Source: Apophysomyces variabilis (taxonomy: Eukaryota; Mucoromycota; Mucoromycetes; Mucorales; Mucoraceae). Taken from it: 64,000 nucleotides of DNA. This document shows, one piece after another, positions 1-12,936 of this stretch. The stretch is from the NCBI GenBank assembly GCA_002749535.1, contig MZZL01000023.1, forward strand, positions 4,519-68,518, written 5' to 3'. The notes beneath the pieces were generated by a model. That model made no database searches. It was not told the origin of the DNA and saw nothing but the letters and a program-made list of their open reading frames with translations. A program made the translations under genes and the position numbers. Position 1 is the stretch's first letter. Each line of letters begins with the position of its first letter.

Positions 1-141
1 TTTTTTTTTTTTTTTTTTTTAATTTTTGTATTACGTCTCTTATGTATATATGGTGTATGTAAGGAAGAAGAATTCACAGTTATTTTTTCAAAAGGATATA
101 GCAAAACTAAAAATGCGAAAGATAAGATTTTTTTTTCTGGC

Positions 142-3100
142 CTAGTCTAGCAATCGTTGTTGTGATCCAGGGCCTTCGTGCTCGTTGCCACTAGCATGAT
201 CTGGCAGGGGTGGCGGAGTTTCTGAAGGTGATCGTGATGAGGAGGTATTATTATTATGCTCGCCAAGCTCGTTTAACTCTGTGCCTTTCATGAACGGTTG
301 CTTTGACCATCGTTTCCGCGGCTTTTCGCTGGATGAGTTCCGTTTGCGCACCTCTCTTTCAGGTTCTTTAAGTGCGCGGTCCAGAGTACGGAATACTTCA
401 TCATCGATATAATAAGATTTGAATAAAAGTTCCATTAACTGCAATCGTTCTTCCATTCGATCCAGTCGATGATGATCATCATTCTCGTTAGGCGACATAG
501 GGCTCATGAGAGCGTCTTCTTCGTCAGGATCATTTCCATGACCGTAACTCTTAATGTTGAACCTGGAAAATCGACGATGGACAGGATTGACGAGAGGAAC
601 CGGTGTCCGTAACAGATCGAAACGATTGATAAGACCTCGAGAGATCGACCGACGCATGTCACCCACTGACCATCGATGGACAATGCCCCATGGAGACCGT
701 GGACGGTAACCAAACATCCATGTCTGGAAAGCTACAAAAATACCGAATACACCACCTATAAAGCCGATAGCATTCACGAGTGAATAGATCTTTGTCTCCC
801 GCAATGTGACATCCACATAGGCACTTGGTGTTACATAGATGGAACCGACGATGCTGCCTCCAGGCTGGAGCATACCAGGGTTCGGTGCTTCCTGTCGGAA
901 TTCGCTCACGATTTCAGGTGTACTATTAAGTTGAGGAAGGAAGCCAACATAGTTCCAGCCAGTTGGCTCGAGATAACGATGATTCTGGATCTGATAGTTG
1001 ATGGTGGAGTAGGTCCCAGGTTCAATATCGAATACATTGGTTGCGGAGATATCGTTCCGATCATTGTTTAACCATGCCGCACCTTGCTGTGGTGAAATCA
1101 ATTGTGAGGTATCATTGAAATAATATGCCAAGTTTGGATCCATTCCGGGAGGATAAACCGAAGTATGGACACGACCGTATACGGTAGCGTTGCCCCACAA
1201 ATAAAAGATCAACTGGCTTCCGTTGTTGGTGGAAAGGTCGACAGTACTTCCCAGCAAGAAATAAGAGGGTGGAGCATACAGGTAGCACGTAACCGGTCCC
1301 AGTTGGTCGGCATACCATGGTTGATGGTAGGACATATCCAGTTGTCGAATAAAATGCGTGCAGCTGTATCCACCATCCGTCATGCAGCTTACACGGGGAA
1401 ACGCTGCCGTGGCCTGCACAGCAGCACTGTTATTCCAACCGTCGAAACAGAATCGAATATCTTTTTTTTTAACAAGGAATTAAAAAAAATATAAGCGGGA
1501 GACTCTCACATGCCAAGAAAAGAAAATAAAGTTTGTTACCTGGTGTGCGTACAGTGGAACTTGGCTCACTAATAGTGATGGTGGAATTTGGACTGTGTAT
1601 TACCTGGTAGATCACAAAGGCAAAAAACGCGACGAACAAGAAGAACAAGATAAACTGGCATACTAATCGAGTGGTTTCAGCCCAAATAGGTTCACCCGTG
1701 CTAATAAAAAAGCCCAGAATGACACATGGTTAGCATCAAAGCTTGTTTGCTTCTGTATTTCTCTTTCTTTCTTGGGATTTACCGTGGGTGCCATATATCT
1801 CGATGGATGCGCATGATGAGCCAACGAATATAGGTCCAGAAACGCCATAGACAGAGGAGGATGATACTAGCCAACACAACAGAGCCGATTACAATTCCCG
1901 CTATCGCGCCTCCACTCAAGCCACTGATAAAACTAGCATTTTGCTGCTGATAAATGTTGGTCACCCAAGCCCATTGACCATTCCTCGCTTCAGGTAGTTC
2001 CAAAACGTTCACATCGTTCATATACAATGGCCCAGCGTTTCCTGTAGTTACAAAACAAAAATGAGCAAAAAAATTTGGGGTTCGTTTTGCATTCGTTTAT
2101 AATGAGAGAGTTCGTACCACCAATAACCATCAGATATTTATCGTTGACTAACCCCGCAGTCGCAAAACTTCTTCGTCTGGGCGGAATCCCTTGTGGATCG
2201 ATGATTGTCCAATTCGAGGTATTTGAGTCGAGAACAGCCAGTTGATTACTGAATGCTGTCTCCCATGCAATAGCACCATTATCACCTGCGGAGGGTTAAC
2301 GATACGCATTCTCTCCCGAAGCAAAATTTTTTTTCGATCTTACCCCCGAAAACGATGATCGACGCTCCGTCAGGTGCTGTTTACAAGAAGCAGAAAATAA
2401 GTTTCTTTCTTTTTCGGTAACACAACAGAAAGTCCAGTCCTCACCTAGAACCGCGTTGGCATTTGCTCTTGTAGATGGCGACTGTCCACCTAGAATCTTG
2501 GTTCCCCACATATTTTTGTTCGAGTCATACATCAAGGTCTGGTTCATAAATACCAAGCGGCGTACACCATTTGGATATTGTATTGCACCACTGAGATATG
2601 CAATGATACCACTCCTAAGACGGAAATCATTTAGGTTAGTCCTTGCGAAAGATCTATACAAAAAAAAACTTGCTGGAAAGCTATTCCGACGTGGGAATAC
2701 ATCGCCGGCTGCCCTTGCTGAGTCAGAGAGCGGAACTGACCCGACACAGGATCATATGACCAGAAATCGTTCAACACCTTGATGTTTGCTTCTGCTGCAT
2801 CAGACAGTGTTTGGACGCCTCCATAAATGTAAACTTTGCCGTTGGGTGCCAAGGTAGCAGTGAAACGCTTGCGGTTGACGGGCAGAGTACCGTTATCCGC
2901 CAGAATCGGGGCAGAGGACCAACTGGCGGTATCAAACCGATAGCGATAGGCCATGAGAGATGCGTTAGCCGTCACAGGGTTGTCACCACCAAGCAGGAGC
3001 ATGGTCTGATTGTCTGGTAATAGGACTGCTTGAGAGAAACTACACAAGGGCCCTGAATTATTTTGCTTGACAAATTGGAAAGAGAGCGCGCCATTGCCAA

Positions 3101-3323
3101 GAAGTGAGGTTTGAGTAAATGTGTTGGTGTAAGGTGCCTGTTCTCTGTTCACGCCACCGTAACGATAGATAACATTTCCACGAACGACAGAAGCAGCACC
3201 TGCAATGAATGGGATCCTCTCGACCATTGTATTATCCATTAAGGCGTATTCACCGGAAGCGATCCGGGCTACTAACATGATTAGCAGAATGGAAAGCCAT
3301 CCTTTCCAGTATGTGTTCAACAT
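142..3323 (-). CDS. Kelch-repeat multi-pass membrane protein
   Basis: Seven exons join in frame to 919 residues: 3323-2674, 2614-2445, 2376-2344, 2285-2118, 2041-1783, 1700-1540, 1460-142. Residues 1-24 form a signal peptide. Residues of about 30-375 carry Kelch/galactose-oxidase-like blades with repeated GG motifs (YRYGG, YIYGG, IVFGG, MVIGG). Hydrophobic helices lie near 384-408, 440-462 and 705-732, followed by a polar cytosolic tail of about 187 residues. The segment between the second and third helix has many N-glycosylation sites. Kelch propellers bind proteins or sugars; the ligand here is unknown. Intron 1 uses a GC donor (GCAAGT) and is needed to keep frame. An upstream in-frame ATG at 3374 is possible, but the 3323 start gives the better signal peptide. 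Alternatively this could be two genes, a Kelch protein and a separate membrane protein. The 82-nt intron at 1782-1701 joins them in frame, so I favour one. Confidence 0.72.
2615..2673 (-). other. GC-AG intron in the Kelch gene
   Basis: The donor reads CCA|GCAAGT and the acceptor CGTCTTAG|GAG, with ACTAAC about 20 nt upstream of the acceptor. Only this donor keeps the frame (AFQ|SGII). The nearby GTTTTT donor gives a frameshift and early stops. Confidence 0.7.
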
Positions 3324-3977
3324 GGAGGAAGAAGAATGGGATAGCAAAAGAGAGAGAAAGAGAGAGGAAATCAATTTTTCCTCAACTTGTCAGTGCTATT
3401 TTTTTAATGAGATTAAAAATAGGGTCCGTTGTGTGCATGACAGTCATTGTGTGCCCTGAAGAGGAGGGACAGATTTCTCGTCAAGAGTTATAAATAGCAG
3501 TCTGTTACCTTTTTTCTTTCTTTGCTTGAGCAAACGCTAGATCGTACAGACCACTTTTACTTTGGATGAAAAGTAAAAGATAGTGTCTTTGTGTTTCTTA
3601 TGTTCATATCTTCCCCTTTGTTCGGTCTTCTTTTTCTCTAGAACACAGAAACTGTGGGCGCTAAAGAAGGAATGACGGCGTTTCAATGCGGAGAGTAACG
3701 CGTTGCTGGCCGATCACACAGTGTTCAGGAAGTATAGAGGAACAACAAAAGGGAAAAAGAGAGTTTTCATATGATCGCAGAACACGAAAAAAGAAAAAGA
3801 AATGTTAATTTCACTTTTTTATTTTTAAAAATAACCTGTCCGCGGTATAAAAATGGCACGAAAGGTGTGGGCTATCATTAACCCATCGTATAAAAAACAA
3901 AAAGTATAAAGATAAAAAAAGGAAACATTGATTGATTATATACATCGTCTAGATAGAGAAAAAAAAAAGAAGTAGGT
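3324..3977. other. Intergenic region upstream of the Kelch gene
   Basis: No gene seen. It holds the Kelch 5' flank, with an AT-rich TATTTATA-like element on the minus strand near 3487-3496 and a GAGA-rich stretch next to the start codon. It also covers the 3' flank of the H+-ATPase gene. Confidence 0.6.
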
Positions 3978-6900
3978 TTACGATCGTGTAGCTTGAGCTG
4001 TACCACTCAATACTTGAGACGCATGGTTGGTCTATCACATTCAAATTTAGTAAAAAGAAAGTTTGTTATGTTGTTTGCATTTCATTACCTGCACAGAAGA
4101 GAATCGGCGCATCTCATTAGGTTCCATAGACATCTTCTTATTAAGACCCAAAAGACGCTTTCCAAAGTTACGTGGTCTTTCAAGGGCACGAAGGGATTGA
4201 GTGCGGTTAGCGTAGTAACGGGCAGAGGCGGATGTGGAGACGGCAGAGGAACGTCGAGAACGACGGCCAGGAGCACTGTCTTTGGTAGGGGCACCGATCT
4301 TGGGGCGGAAGATACGTTGCATAGTGAACTTGATGAGATCCAAAGGAGCAAACCAAACAAAATTCCAGACCCATGCAATACCAGCCCAGCTCCATCCACA
4401 GCCCTGAATGCTGGTGAAATCCCAGTTAGCATAGACAGAGATAAAGGTGGCCACCAGTTGTGCAACAACAAAGGCACACATCAGTAACACGGAGGGACGT
4501 TCGGTAAAGAACCAGCCTTGCGAACGAGTGACGAAAATAAGACCTTGTGAAATGGTAGACACTTGCAGGTACACCACTGAATGTAGCACTTTATCATTCG
4601 GGTCCGTAAACGGTAGAACATTGAAATGATCCACGAAGAAGTTAGTCTTGTAGGCCACAGCAAAGAAGCCAATGGTAGATGCAGCAAGGTAAAGACCATA
4701 AACAATAGCATAGGAGAAGATTTCAAACAGGTTCCATTGATCGGGATGAGGCGAAGGTTTCACACGATCGGTGGAAATTGTCATGATAGTACCGTCATTA
4801 AGAATGGCAAGAATCAGAACCATGAAAGGAGGGAAATCGAACTTGAAAGCAAAGCACATCACAGCGAAGCCGACGACAACACGAATGGTAACCGAACATG
4901 TGTAGATCGAGTAGTTACGCATACGCTGGAAGATCTGGCGAGAATGAATCAAGGCTTCAATGATCACAGACAAACCGGGCTCAGTCAACACAATGTCAGC
5001 TGCAGATCGAGCGGCATCCGAGGCATCTGCCACAGCAACACCAACGTTTGACTTGGAAAGTGCAGGAGCATCGTTGACACCGTCACCTGTCATGGCAGTC
5101 ATGTGGCCCATGGCCTGAAGACGTTCGACGATCTCATATTTGTGTTCAGGATAGACACCGGCAAAACCATCGGCCTGGAGGACAAGATCGTCAATCGAGG
5201 TGTAGCCAGAGCCCGGGGGCGGTCCTTCCTTGAGCGTCTTGGAAAGGAACATGTTGTCACCCATACCTAGACGACGGCCAGTCTCCTTAGCAATAGCAAG
5301 CTGATCACCAGTGATCATCTTGACTTGGACACCGAGAGCAATAGCACGGTCAATAGTTTCCTTGGTATCAGAACGAGGAGGATCGTAGATAGGCAACAAA
5401 CCAATCAGACGGAATCCGAGACCTTCACCTTCAGGGTCACCACTTGGCACTTCATCAACAGCCACAGCCAGAGATCGCAGACCACGGCGGGCAAATTCAT
5501 CGACATCATCATTCAAAGCTTGAATCTGTTCTTCGGTCTTGTCGCGGGTACACAGATCGAGGATAAAGTGGGACATACCCTTGGTGGCTCGCAACACCTT
5601 GCCATCCGACAACCTCTTGTAGGTAATTTCGGTACGCTTGATAACAGGGTTGAAAGGCTTGAACTCGAGTTCTTCGATACCGTCACGAGCCAGAGAAGGA
5701 TCAGGTAAAGAGTTGACAATACAGAAATCGATAGCATCTTGGTTTTCCGTACGGGAGGCATACGATGAGAACAACACGATATCGTCCACATCATATTCAG
5801 CGTAGGTCTTGATGGTAGGCTTGTCAACAATCAGCTTGTTTAAGGTCAGAGTACCGGTCTTATCAGAACACAAAATGGTAACGGCGGCCATTTCTTCGAT
5901 GGCCGTGATACGTGTGACAATTGCCTTATGTTCAGCCAACTGCTTTGCACCGATGGCCAAGGTGACGGACAAGACAGTAGGCATGGCAATGGGGATACCA
6001 CCAATGAGCAAGACCAAAAGGTTGTTGATACCACGTCGGTAAGGGTAGCGGAAGCCAGCGTACATAACCAAGATTTCGGCAACAAGGAAGGTACCAATAC
6101 TGCACAGACAGAAGTTACCGATCTTAGCTAAAATAGATTGCAGATGGCCAATATCGTCGCCTGCCTCGCCTACAAGTTTGGCTGCGCGACCGAAGAAAGT
6201 GTTCAGACCTGTACCAATGACGATGGCTTCTGCCTCGCCCTGCTTGACCGTGGAACCAGAGAAAATTTCGTCACCAGCATCCTTTCCTACGGGGAGAGAT
6301 TCACCCGTGAGAGCGGCCTGGTCGATCGAGACTTGACCGTGGGCCTTGATCAGACGACCGTCCGCTGGTACGACATCGCCAAGCTTTATACTGATTACAT
6401 CACCAGGAACCAGTTCGGCGGCCTCCATTGTTCTCCATTCGCCGTTACGCTTGACCTTACATTCGGGTGCGAGCGATTCCATCAATGCCTTGACAGCATT
6501 ACCAGCCTGGCGTTCCTCCAGGAAACCAATGATCGAGTTTGCCAAAAGAAGAAGTACGATACCAATGAAATCTTCCCAATCTGGAGGTTCACCTCCACCA
6601 TTGGACAAGGCAATAGCCACAAGCGCTGCTGCTTCCATGACCCACGAAAGAGGGTTCCACATGAAACCAAGGAATTGAAGGAGAGGGTTTACTTCCTTGT
6701 GCTCAATACGATTGTACCCAAACTTTTCAACACGTGCAGCCGCTTCTTCTGCTGATAAACCATCTGGGCTCGTTCTATAGTGCGTTCTTAGTAAGACGAT
6801 CTTCATTTTCTTAAGTGGCAAGACTTACTGCAGCAGAGTGAATACATCACCAGGCTCCATGGTGGAAAGATCATATTTGTCTTTGTCGTACAGTTCTTCA

Positions 6901-7016
6901 ACCGTCAATGACTTCATGTTCGGAAGATCGCCAGAGCCATTGAGACCAGTGATTTCTTGTTTGGTGGCTGGTTCAGGCTTTTGGTGCTTCTCCGCGTTAG
7001 AATCGTCGGATGCCAT
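3978..7016 (-). CDS. PMA1: Plasma-membrane H+-transporting P-type ATPase, plant-like (type IIIA)
   Basis: Pumps protons out of the cell using ATP. Three exons (7016-6829, 6786-4089, 4031-3978) give 979 residues. The actuator loop has TGES. The phosphorylated Asp is D371 in CSDKTGTLT. The hinge motif TGDGVNDAP lies near 627-635. About ten hydrophobic helices are present, including MWNPLSWVMEAAA and the LNDGTIMTIS helix. These stretches read like plant and oomycete pumps rather than ascomycete Pma1. The tail is rich in Ser and Arg and ends in QATRS, so the plant 14-3-3 motif (YTV) is absent. The last exon is short (17 codons); reading through its intron instead would end the protein at 4047. 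Intron 1 has two in-frame acceptors 12 nt apart. Confidence 0.93.
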
Positions 7017-7160
7017 GACTGCAAGATCGGGGTGAAATTAGGACAATGGATTTTGGCAGAGGCAGGTGAGGGACTCTAGCGCTAATGTATGAAAGAAGAG
7101 AATGATGGATCGCCAAACAGATGAATGGAAGAAAAGGTAATGCACAGATTTTGGATGCGA

Positions 7161-7167
7161 TATTTTA
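7161..7167 (-). promoter_or_regulatory. TATA-like element of the H+-ATPase gene
   Basis: The minus strand reads CTATAAAATA about 145-150 bp upstream of the ATG at 7016, a plausible core promoter position given a 5' UTR of about 100 nt. Confidence 0.45.
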
Positions 7168-7863
7168 TAGCTACAGATGGAAAAAAGTTAAATGCACTTT
7201 GCCTCGTTCGGAGGACTACGCAGGGCAACACTAAAAAACTTTTCTCCGGGGCCAACAAGTAAGAGCTAACCAACCTAATAGTATCGCAAACTATTTTTCT
7301 TCTTGTTATAGACTTTTTATCATCAAAAAAGAAAAATTGTATCACACACAGCCCCTTTTCCCGGCCCGTGAAACCCTCTTTTCTTTTCTGTATTTCTTAA
7401 TATTATTTTCCATCTTTAATTCTTCTATCTTTCTCCTCTCTAAAGTTCCAGATGTGCCTTGCGCATTTACTGCAAAGCTGGGTAGAATGATTTGAAACAT
7501 ATTTCCTAGGTGAGCTGTTTCTATGACACGGCATCCCTAAAAACATCTGATCGCCACGTGTCTGGACTATCCCCATGTATGTCAAGCTTTGTCCAATATT
7601 GAAGGTTTTTCCGTATGATAAGTGTCCCGTTAGGAAACGGGACCTACATCATCCTTACACAATGAACAAACGAGGATTTATACCAGAATTTGTGTTTCAT
7701 CTTCGAACCTTAATAAAACAGCTCCATCCAAAATATGTCAAACGTTGGAAAACTTAAGGGCTTTGTATAACGATTTTTCGCTTTCCAACATCACATGGAA
7801 TGGTTTTCTTCTCGGGATGGTGCCTTTGTTTGCGCTCTTGATCTCCATATATAGATCAAACGT

Positions 7864-10560
7864 TTAGCGCAGATCAGTACCCTTTAGTGTATGAGCTGCA
7901 GTTGCAGTTCGTGGAAATAGAGGATGCAGGAAAAAGAAAAATGTATCAACTTGCAAACTGATCACAACTTTGGCGTTTTTCTCTTTATGATTTCTGAATG
8001 CATTGCGCGCGTAGTGCAGTAGCCACGCTTCGTCTTGTCGCGCATATTTTATTTTTAGGGGATTATGCAGGAGGCTTTTACTCATTTTCTGCTATAGGAT
8101 CATGTAAAGGAAGACCCGTCGCTTCATCCCCATGGTTGGCAACTTCCCCTTTCATTCCACAAGTGCGGTAGTAAAATCTAACGTCCGCCCGCCAAGGAAT
8201 TGCACGAACTGCTGAGGACGAAAATGAAGATCCCATTTTAGTATGACGATTTGGTGTCACATGAATCGTTAGGTAACGAACAGGCCTAAAATTATTCTCA
8301 TCTTGATAACCATCAGCGCTCATTGCACATATTCGTTCTTGCTACTCTTCACTACTTATATCAGACGAAAAGGCTGCAGGTATGGACCATGAGAAAAGCA
8401 GATACAAAGTTAGTTTGTCAATTTCGATGTGTAAAATGGTGCTGTGCTCTGGGAATCTATGAGACGCCCTAAGTAGAACGCTTGCTTTTTTTAAGTATAC
8501 TGCGAGTTGGCGCAATATGCATTCCACTTTTCGGTTACCTTTGATAATATGGTTTGAAAAGGATAGCTATTGTCAATAATGCAACATACAATATAGAAAT
8601 AAACAGCCTGTATCCAGAAGATGTGGGCAAGGATCTCTGAATTGTTTCTTTGGGTCTTGCAAAAAAAAAAAATAAGCTTACCACGATCAAAATAATTTGA
8701 TCATTTGCACTTGAACATTGCTTTAAGACGGAAACATGCTTTTTGATGTTCACTTGATATGTAGCACCCAGCCCATATCGGACATACTGCATAAGAGCCA
8801 GCCCTTCGGAACAAACTTGCAGGTTACTGAGTAATAAAATTATTTGGGCGTAGAGGTTTACAATGAAATCCTGATCTGCATTTAGGCTGTTTGCAGAGCG
8901 AAATGACCGTACTGCTCGCGGAGAAAGTTTGATTTCCCAGTGCCACAACTAATCTGAGATTTGAAGGACTATGTCTGTTTGGCCCATAGTACGTAATGTT
9001 ATGCATTCGTGCCACTTCCTATTTGAAACAAAGGTTTATCCTGCATATGTTTAGATTCAACAAGCCAAAAAAAAAGGCTTTTAATGCTGTAATGCATCAT
9101 TATTGGCCATACCAATACAATATTATAATCTTTTATGTTTTAGCTTGAAGACCTTTGCCTGGAAGGTATCACGGTTCGTTTATCGAGCTATCGTGAAGCT
9201 GTGATCTTCGTTGAAGTGTGACTGGGATATATTACGATTTCTCATTGGCAAGATGTAGAGAGTAATACTAAACTTTTAACACGGGCGTCTATCTCGAGTT
9301 ACGCAAGCCATATTTTACGGGTTGCGAGGTCACAGTGACAACAAATGGAGAAATATTACACACTTCATTAAAATAAATAGGCATATCTTCGGCTTTGTGC
9401 ACAAAAGTGTTCATGACGGTTTGCCAATAATGAACAGTAAGGGTATGCCGGTAAACAACAAGATAAATAGTAAGTCAACTTATTTGGCATGTACATCGCC
9501 ACCGGCTTTTCACGGAACCCTTTCCCTCTGTGGACAACTTCCCGTCGAGGAGATGCATATGAAGCGATTGAACCAATAAAAAGTCAATTGCATTAGAGTC
9601 AGCATCATCCCAACCAACGGATATTGACGCCATGGCGAGACACCATATCTGTGTCGATTCAGCCAATGATATGCCTTGGTGCCTTTATTGATTACTAGGT
9701 CACGTTGCAGAAATTACGCTTCTCTTAAGGAAAAACAAATTGTAAAATTCACAGAACGATTCAAAAATGGTATGAAGGAAAAATGCTTTCACAGCTAAGT
9801 TGTAGTCCTTCCCTGGGAGGTATAATGAGTGGACAACCGCCGTGACACTCCTTGAATGTGATGGGTTACGCAGCATAACGTTCAGTTCCTGGATCTCCAT
9901 GAGGTGCCCGAGGTTACATACACAACAACTTGCTTAACGCAGAGTACTTACGAGTAAGCTACATAAACTCACAGTCCTGTATATAAGTACTATAGATATG
10001 GAGACACCAAATTATGATTACCGTGTTAACCCGTATTTGCTGATGACCATGGTACGTTACTCTGGGAAGAAGTTTGCACTTACCTATCCCGCTTTTACAG
10101 ATCGAGGCCCGAGCAGGTACAGGTCCCTTTGGGTTTTAATAAACTCATTTCTGTAATCAGCATAACCTCTCGTTCTTGAGGCATAATTGCCTTGTAACAT
10201 GTCTCCAAATTTCAATCGATGTTTAGCGAACAATATTTGTGTATTTTCTTTTGCACGAGGTGCTCTATCCGTTTCTCGACCATTTGATCCATCGGTGAGA
10301 CCCGTGTCGGCATTTGAAAACTTGACGAAAGTTGCACCCGATCAGAGTACGACATGTCCCTCGTTCTCAAGTAATTGTTTGTAACATAAAGAGTGACACT
10401 AACCATGTCTCCACCTGATAGTCCAAAAAGGTAGCCGAAAACCCATAAAAAGATCACAAACCACAACCACAACCGTGAGCTCAGCAGTATCAGTTTGCAG
10501 TGAGCATTCACAGGATTGTAATAAAAAGCATAGAAAGATATAGGCTTAGCACTAGGTGAC
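7864..10560 (-). pseudogene. Possible decayed or unrecognised membrane glycoprotein gene
   Basis: Several minus-strand open segments look more protein-like than their surroundings. At 10511-10212 there is a hydrophobic helix (LWLWFVIFLWVFGYLFGL) but no in-frame ATG. A segment at about 10200-10080 ends at a GTAAGT donor. Segments at 9900-9700, 9666-9475, 9410-9300 and 9015-8535 carry N-x-S/T sites and a second hydrophobic helix near 8620-8560. A hydrophilic C-terminal-like piece at 8323-8085 ends in GDEATGLPLHDPIAENE. Stops separate the pieces and I could not join them convincingly with introns. No family recognised. It may be a two-helix membrane protein in decay, or chance. Confidence 0.25.
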
Positions 10561-12915
10561 CGTAGTTGGCTTCTTGTTATCGTCCTAATACGTAAAGTTT
10601 ACGGCAATACAAAACAAATAGTAAACGAACTAATAAACGAAAACCACATACAAAATCGGTTCGTCTTCGATACAACGCCACCGCAAGCAAAGGAGTACTG
10701 CATTGGATAGATGGGTTACTCGATATCGGTTAGTCTACCCACTTTCTTAAGGAGAGATAAAGAAAAGAATTTGTTTCAAAGAGCTAAAGAAACGACCAAC
10801 GTTTGTTATCTGAGTACAAAAGATGACCTTGCAGCCTATTTCGATTGACAATAATACAAGTCGATGAAGAATGAACGTTATGAAGATTGACCGTCATGTA
10901 GCAAACCTTTTACTTCGCGGTTAGTCGCGCTCTAACACCTTGGAAAGATGAAAGGTTTCAAATGAATTGTTAGACGAACGGTATTTAACATATAGACGTT
11001 TCAGCTCTCTTGCGAGCTCCCAATATGGTAAAAAGAAGGACCAGATACTGAAAGCAACGTCATGTTGTCCGTTTCCGTTCTGACTCATGGACTTGTCCTT
11101 ACAATATCCAATAGCAAAGGCATTACTGACTGTGTGTTGGATCAGTTGGCAAAAAAAAATACAAGAACAAGCCAGCAAGTGAACTTTCTATAATCCAAAT
11201 CTCGAAACTAAGCATACCCGTTTAAAACGCTAAATGTCTCACTGAATAGTGCGTGTACCGATGCATTGTCCTACCTGCCTAAACTGGAATATCCGTTCAA
11301 TGGCAATCAGCGAGGAATCTTTTCTATTGTCAACTTCAGGTGAGCGTAGTAATTTATAGAAAAAGACGCTTCAGTAACCAACCCGTGGATCCAGATGCAA
11401 CAGTACCTTGCCTTGTCATCCAAACTAGCTTTCGACTTCACACGATGAACAAAGGATTAAAGCAGTATGCCCTCGTCACTTGGTACTTGCTTACATAATA
11501 CCATCCGACTCTCGAAGGAGGTAGAGGCAATCTATATTAAAGAAGGAGGATATTTTAGCTACCGTTAAGCAACGGCGACTCATTAAGTGAAAAGACAGAA
11601 ATAGATGGTTCAAAATCGTACGTTCATAACGACAGAAGTTCTGTTTTTCTGGTAATAAAAATACTTTTTCCTACTTTGAACACAATGATTCGTAATAATA
11701 AAGTAATAGCACTATTTATCTTGTTTGAGTAAACGGAAAAGGGGCAAAAAGACGGAAATATTTCCGATGTTACGCCTAACCACTATACTCGACAAAGATA
11801 TGCTCAAATCTATGGAGTTCTTGCCGCAGAGCCTAAAGTACAAGTTAAATCCGTTAAACTTTTTTAATCTTTTGATTTGGTCATTTCAGATGAAGAGAAC
11901 CAAAGAAAAAACAATCCAATGGGGCTAAAAACAAACTTTAATAAGTACCAACTGTGGTTCCCATAAACAGCACAACTACTGTATTACCGGCTGGTAGCAT
12001 TAGTGAGTATCTGCTTTTACGCTAAGCACCTCCCAAAGAGACTCCACTGAAATAAGCATGTTCCTCTTTCTTGCCAGTCTTCGCAGCATTTACAAAGCTT
12101 CGCTACTTGCATCTATAAAATTCGACTTATCATCCAATTAGATAATGGAATATCGTTGTCAGCAATACAAACGTGAAAGCTGGAAAAAAGACAACTGTAT
12201 TTTTTTGTAACGTTTAAGTGCTCATAAGCATGGATCCTGAAACATGTTGAAGCTACTGGAGGCTGCTAACCGTATGAAGAAAATACACGTCATTGAATTC
12301 ACTGCACATGTACCATTGAGCTTTGCATTTGTCATGTCTGTATCAGAAACATTTGTATCGACCAACAAATGGAAAAGAATACGTGCCGTCAAGGTCTCTA
12401 GTACAAAAAACATACGTTATTTGTTGAATACGCATTGCAACAGGTATAGGGAAGCATAGAGGAAGAATAATCGTAGTGCTTGACGATTCTGATTTACACT
12501 TACTTACCAGGACGCTTTTTAATGATGACAGCATAGTGCATAAAAAGCTCTTCAAGGCATCGCAGTCAAATCCTGATATTCTCTAATTTATTGTCTGTAA
12601 AACCGTCCATAATGTACCCGTGTCGCTTTCAAACATCTGTATCTGCTTAAGGTTAAGTATTAACAGCACACGGCGCATGTTATGGAGGGTTACTGTTACT
12701 TTCTTTTGCTGATTCAGATATAGGTGAATTGAAGAATAGGAGGAAAGGGCATATTTTATTGTTTAAAAACATAATCTAGGGATACAGTCCATAAGCCTGA
12801 ATTTAGGAAAAGGAGCTTTCAATTGTCGAAATAAGGAGTCCATACTTATTCTCTGTGTGAAACGCTTGCATCGTACTTGCCATCTCTTTAAAATATGCCG
12901 ATTACACTTATAATC

Positions 12916-12936
12916 TTTTTTTTTTGGGGGGGGGGG
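12916..12936 (+). repeat. T10G11 homopolymer junction
   Basis: Ten T residues run directly into eleven G residues, in otherwise AT-rich non-coding DNA. It could be a replication-slippage tract or an assembly artefact. Confidence 0.9.

Noticed and set aside
1..20. Poly-T at the window start as a telomere or transposon tail
   Set aside because: Only a homopolymer at the edge of the window; no repeat unit or element next to it.
3842..3855. TATAAAAATGG on the + strand as a promoter
   Set aside because: No + strand gene begins downstream; both neighbouring genes run on the minus strand.
4085..6755. Many open frames antisense or out of frame to the H+-ATPase gene, up to 205 codons
   Set aside because: Shadows of a highly coding region; no family resemblance and they overlap conserved ATPase motifs.
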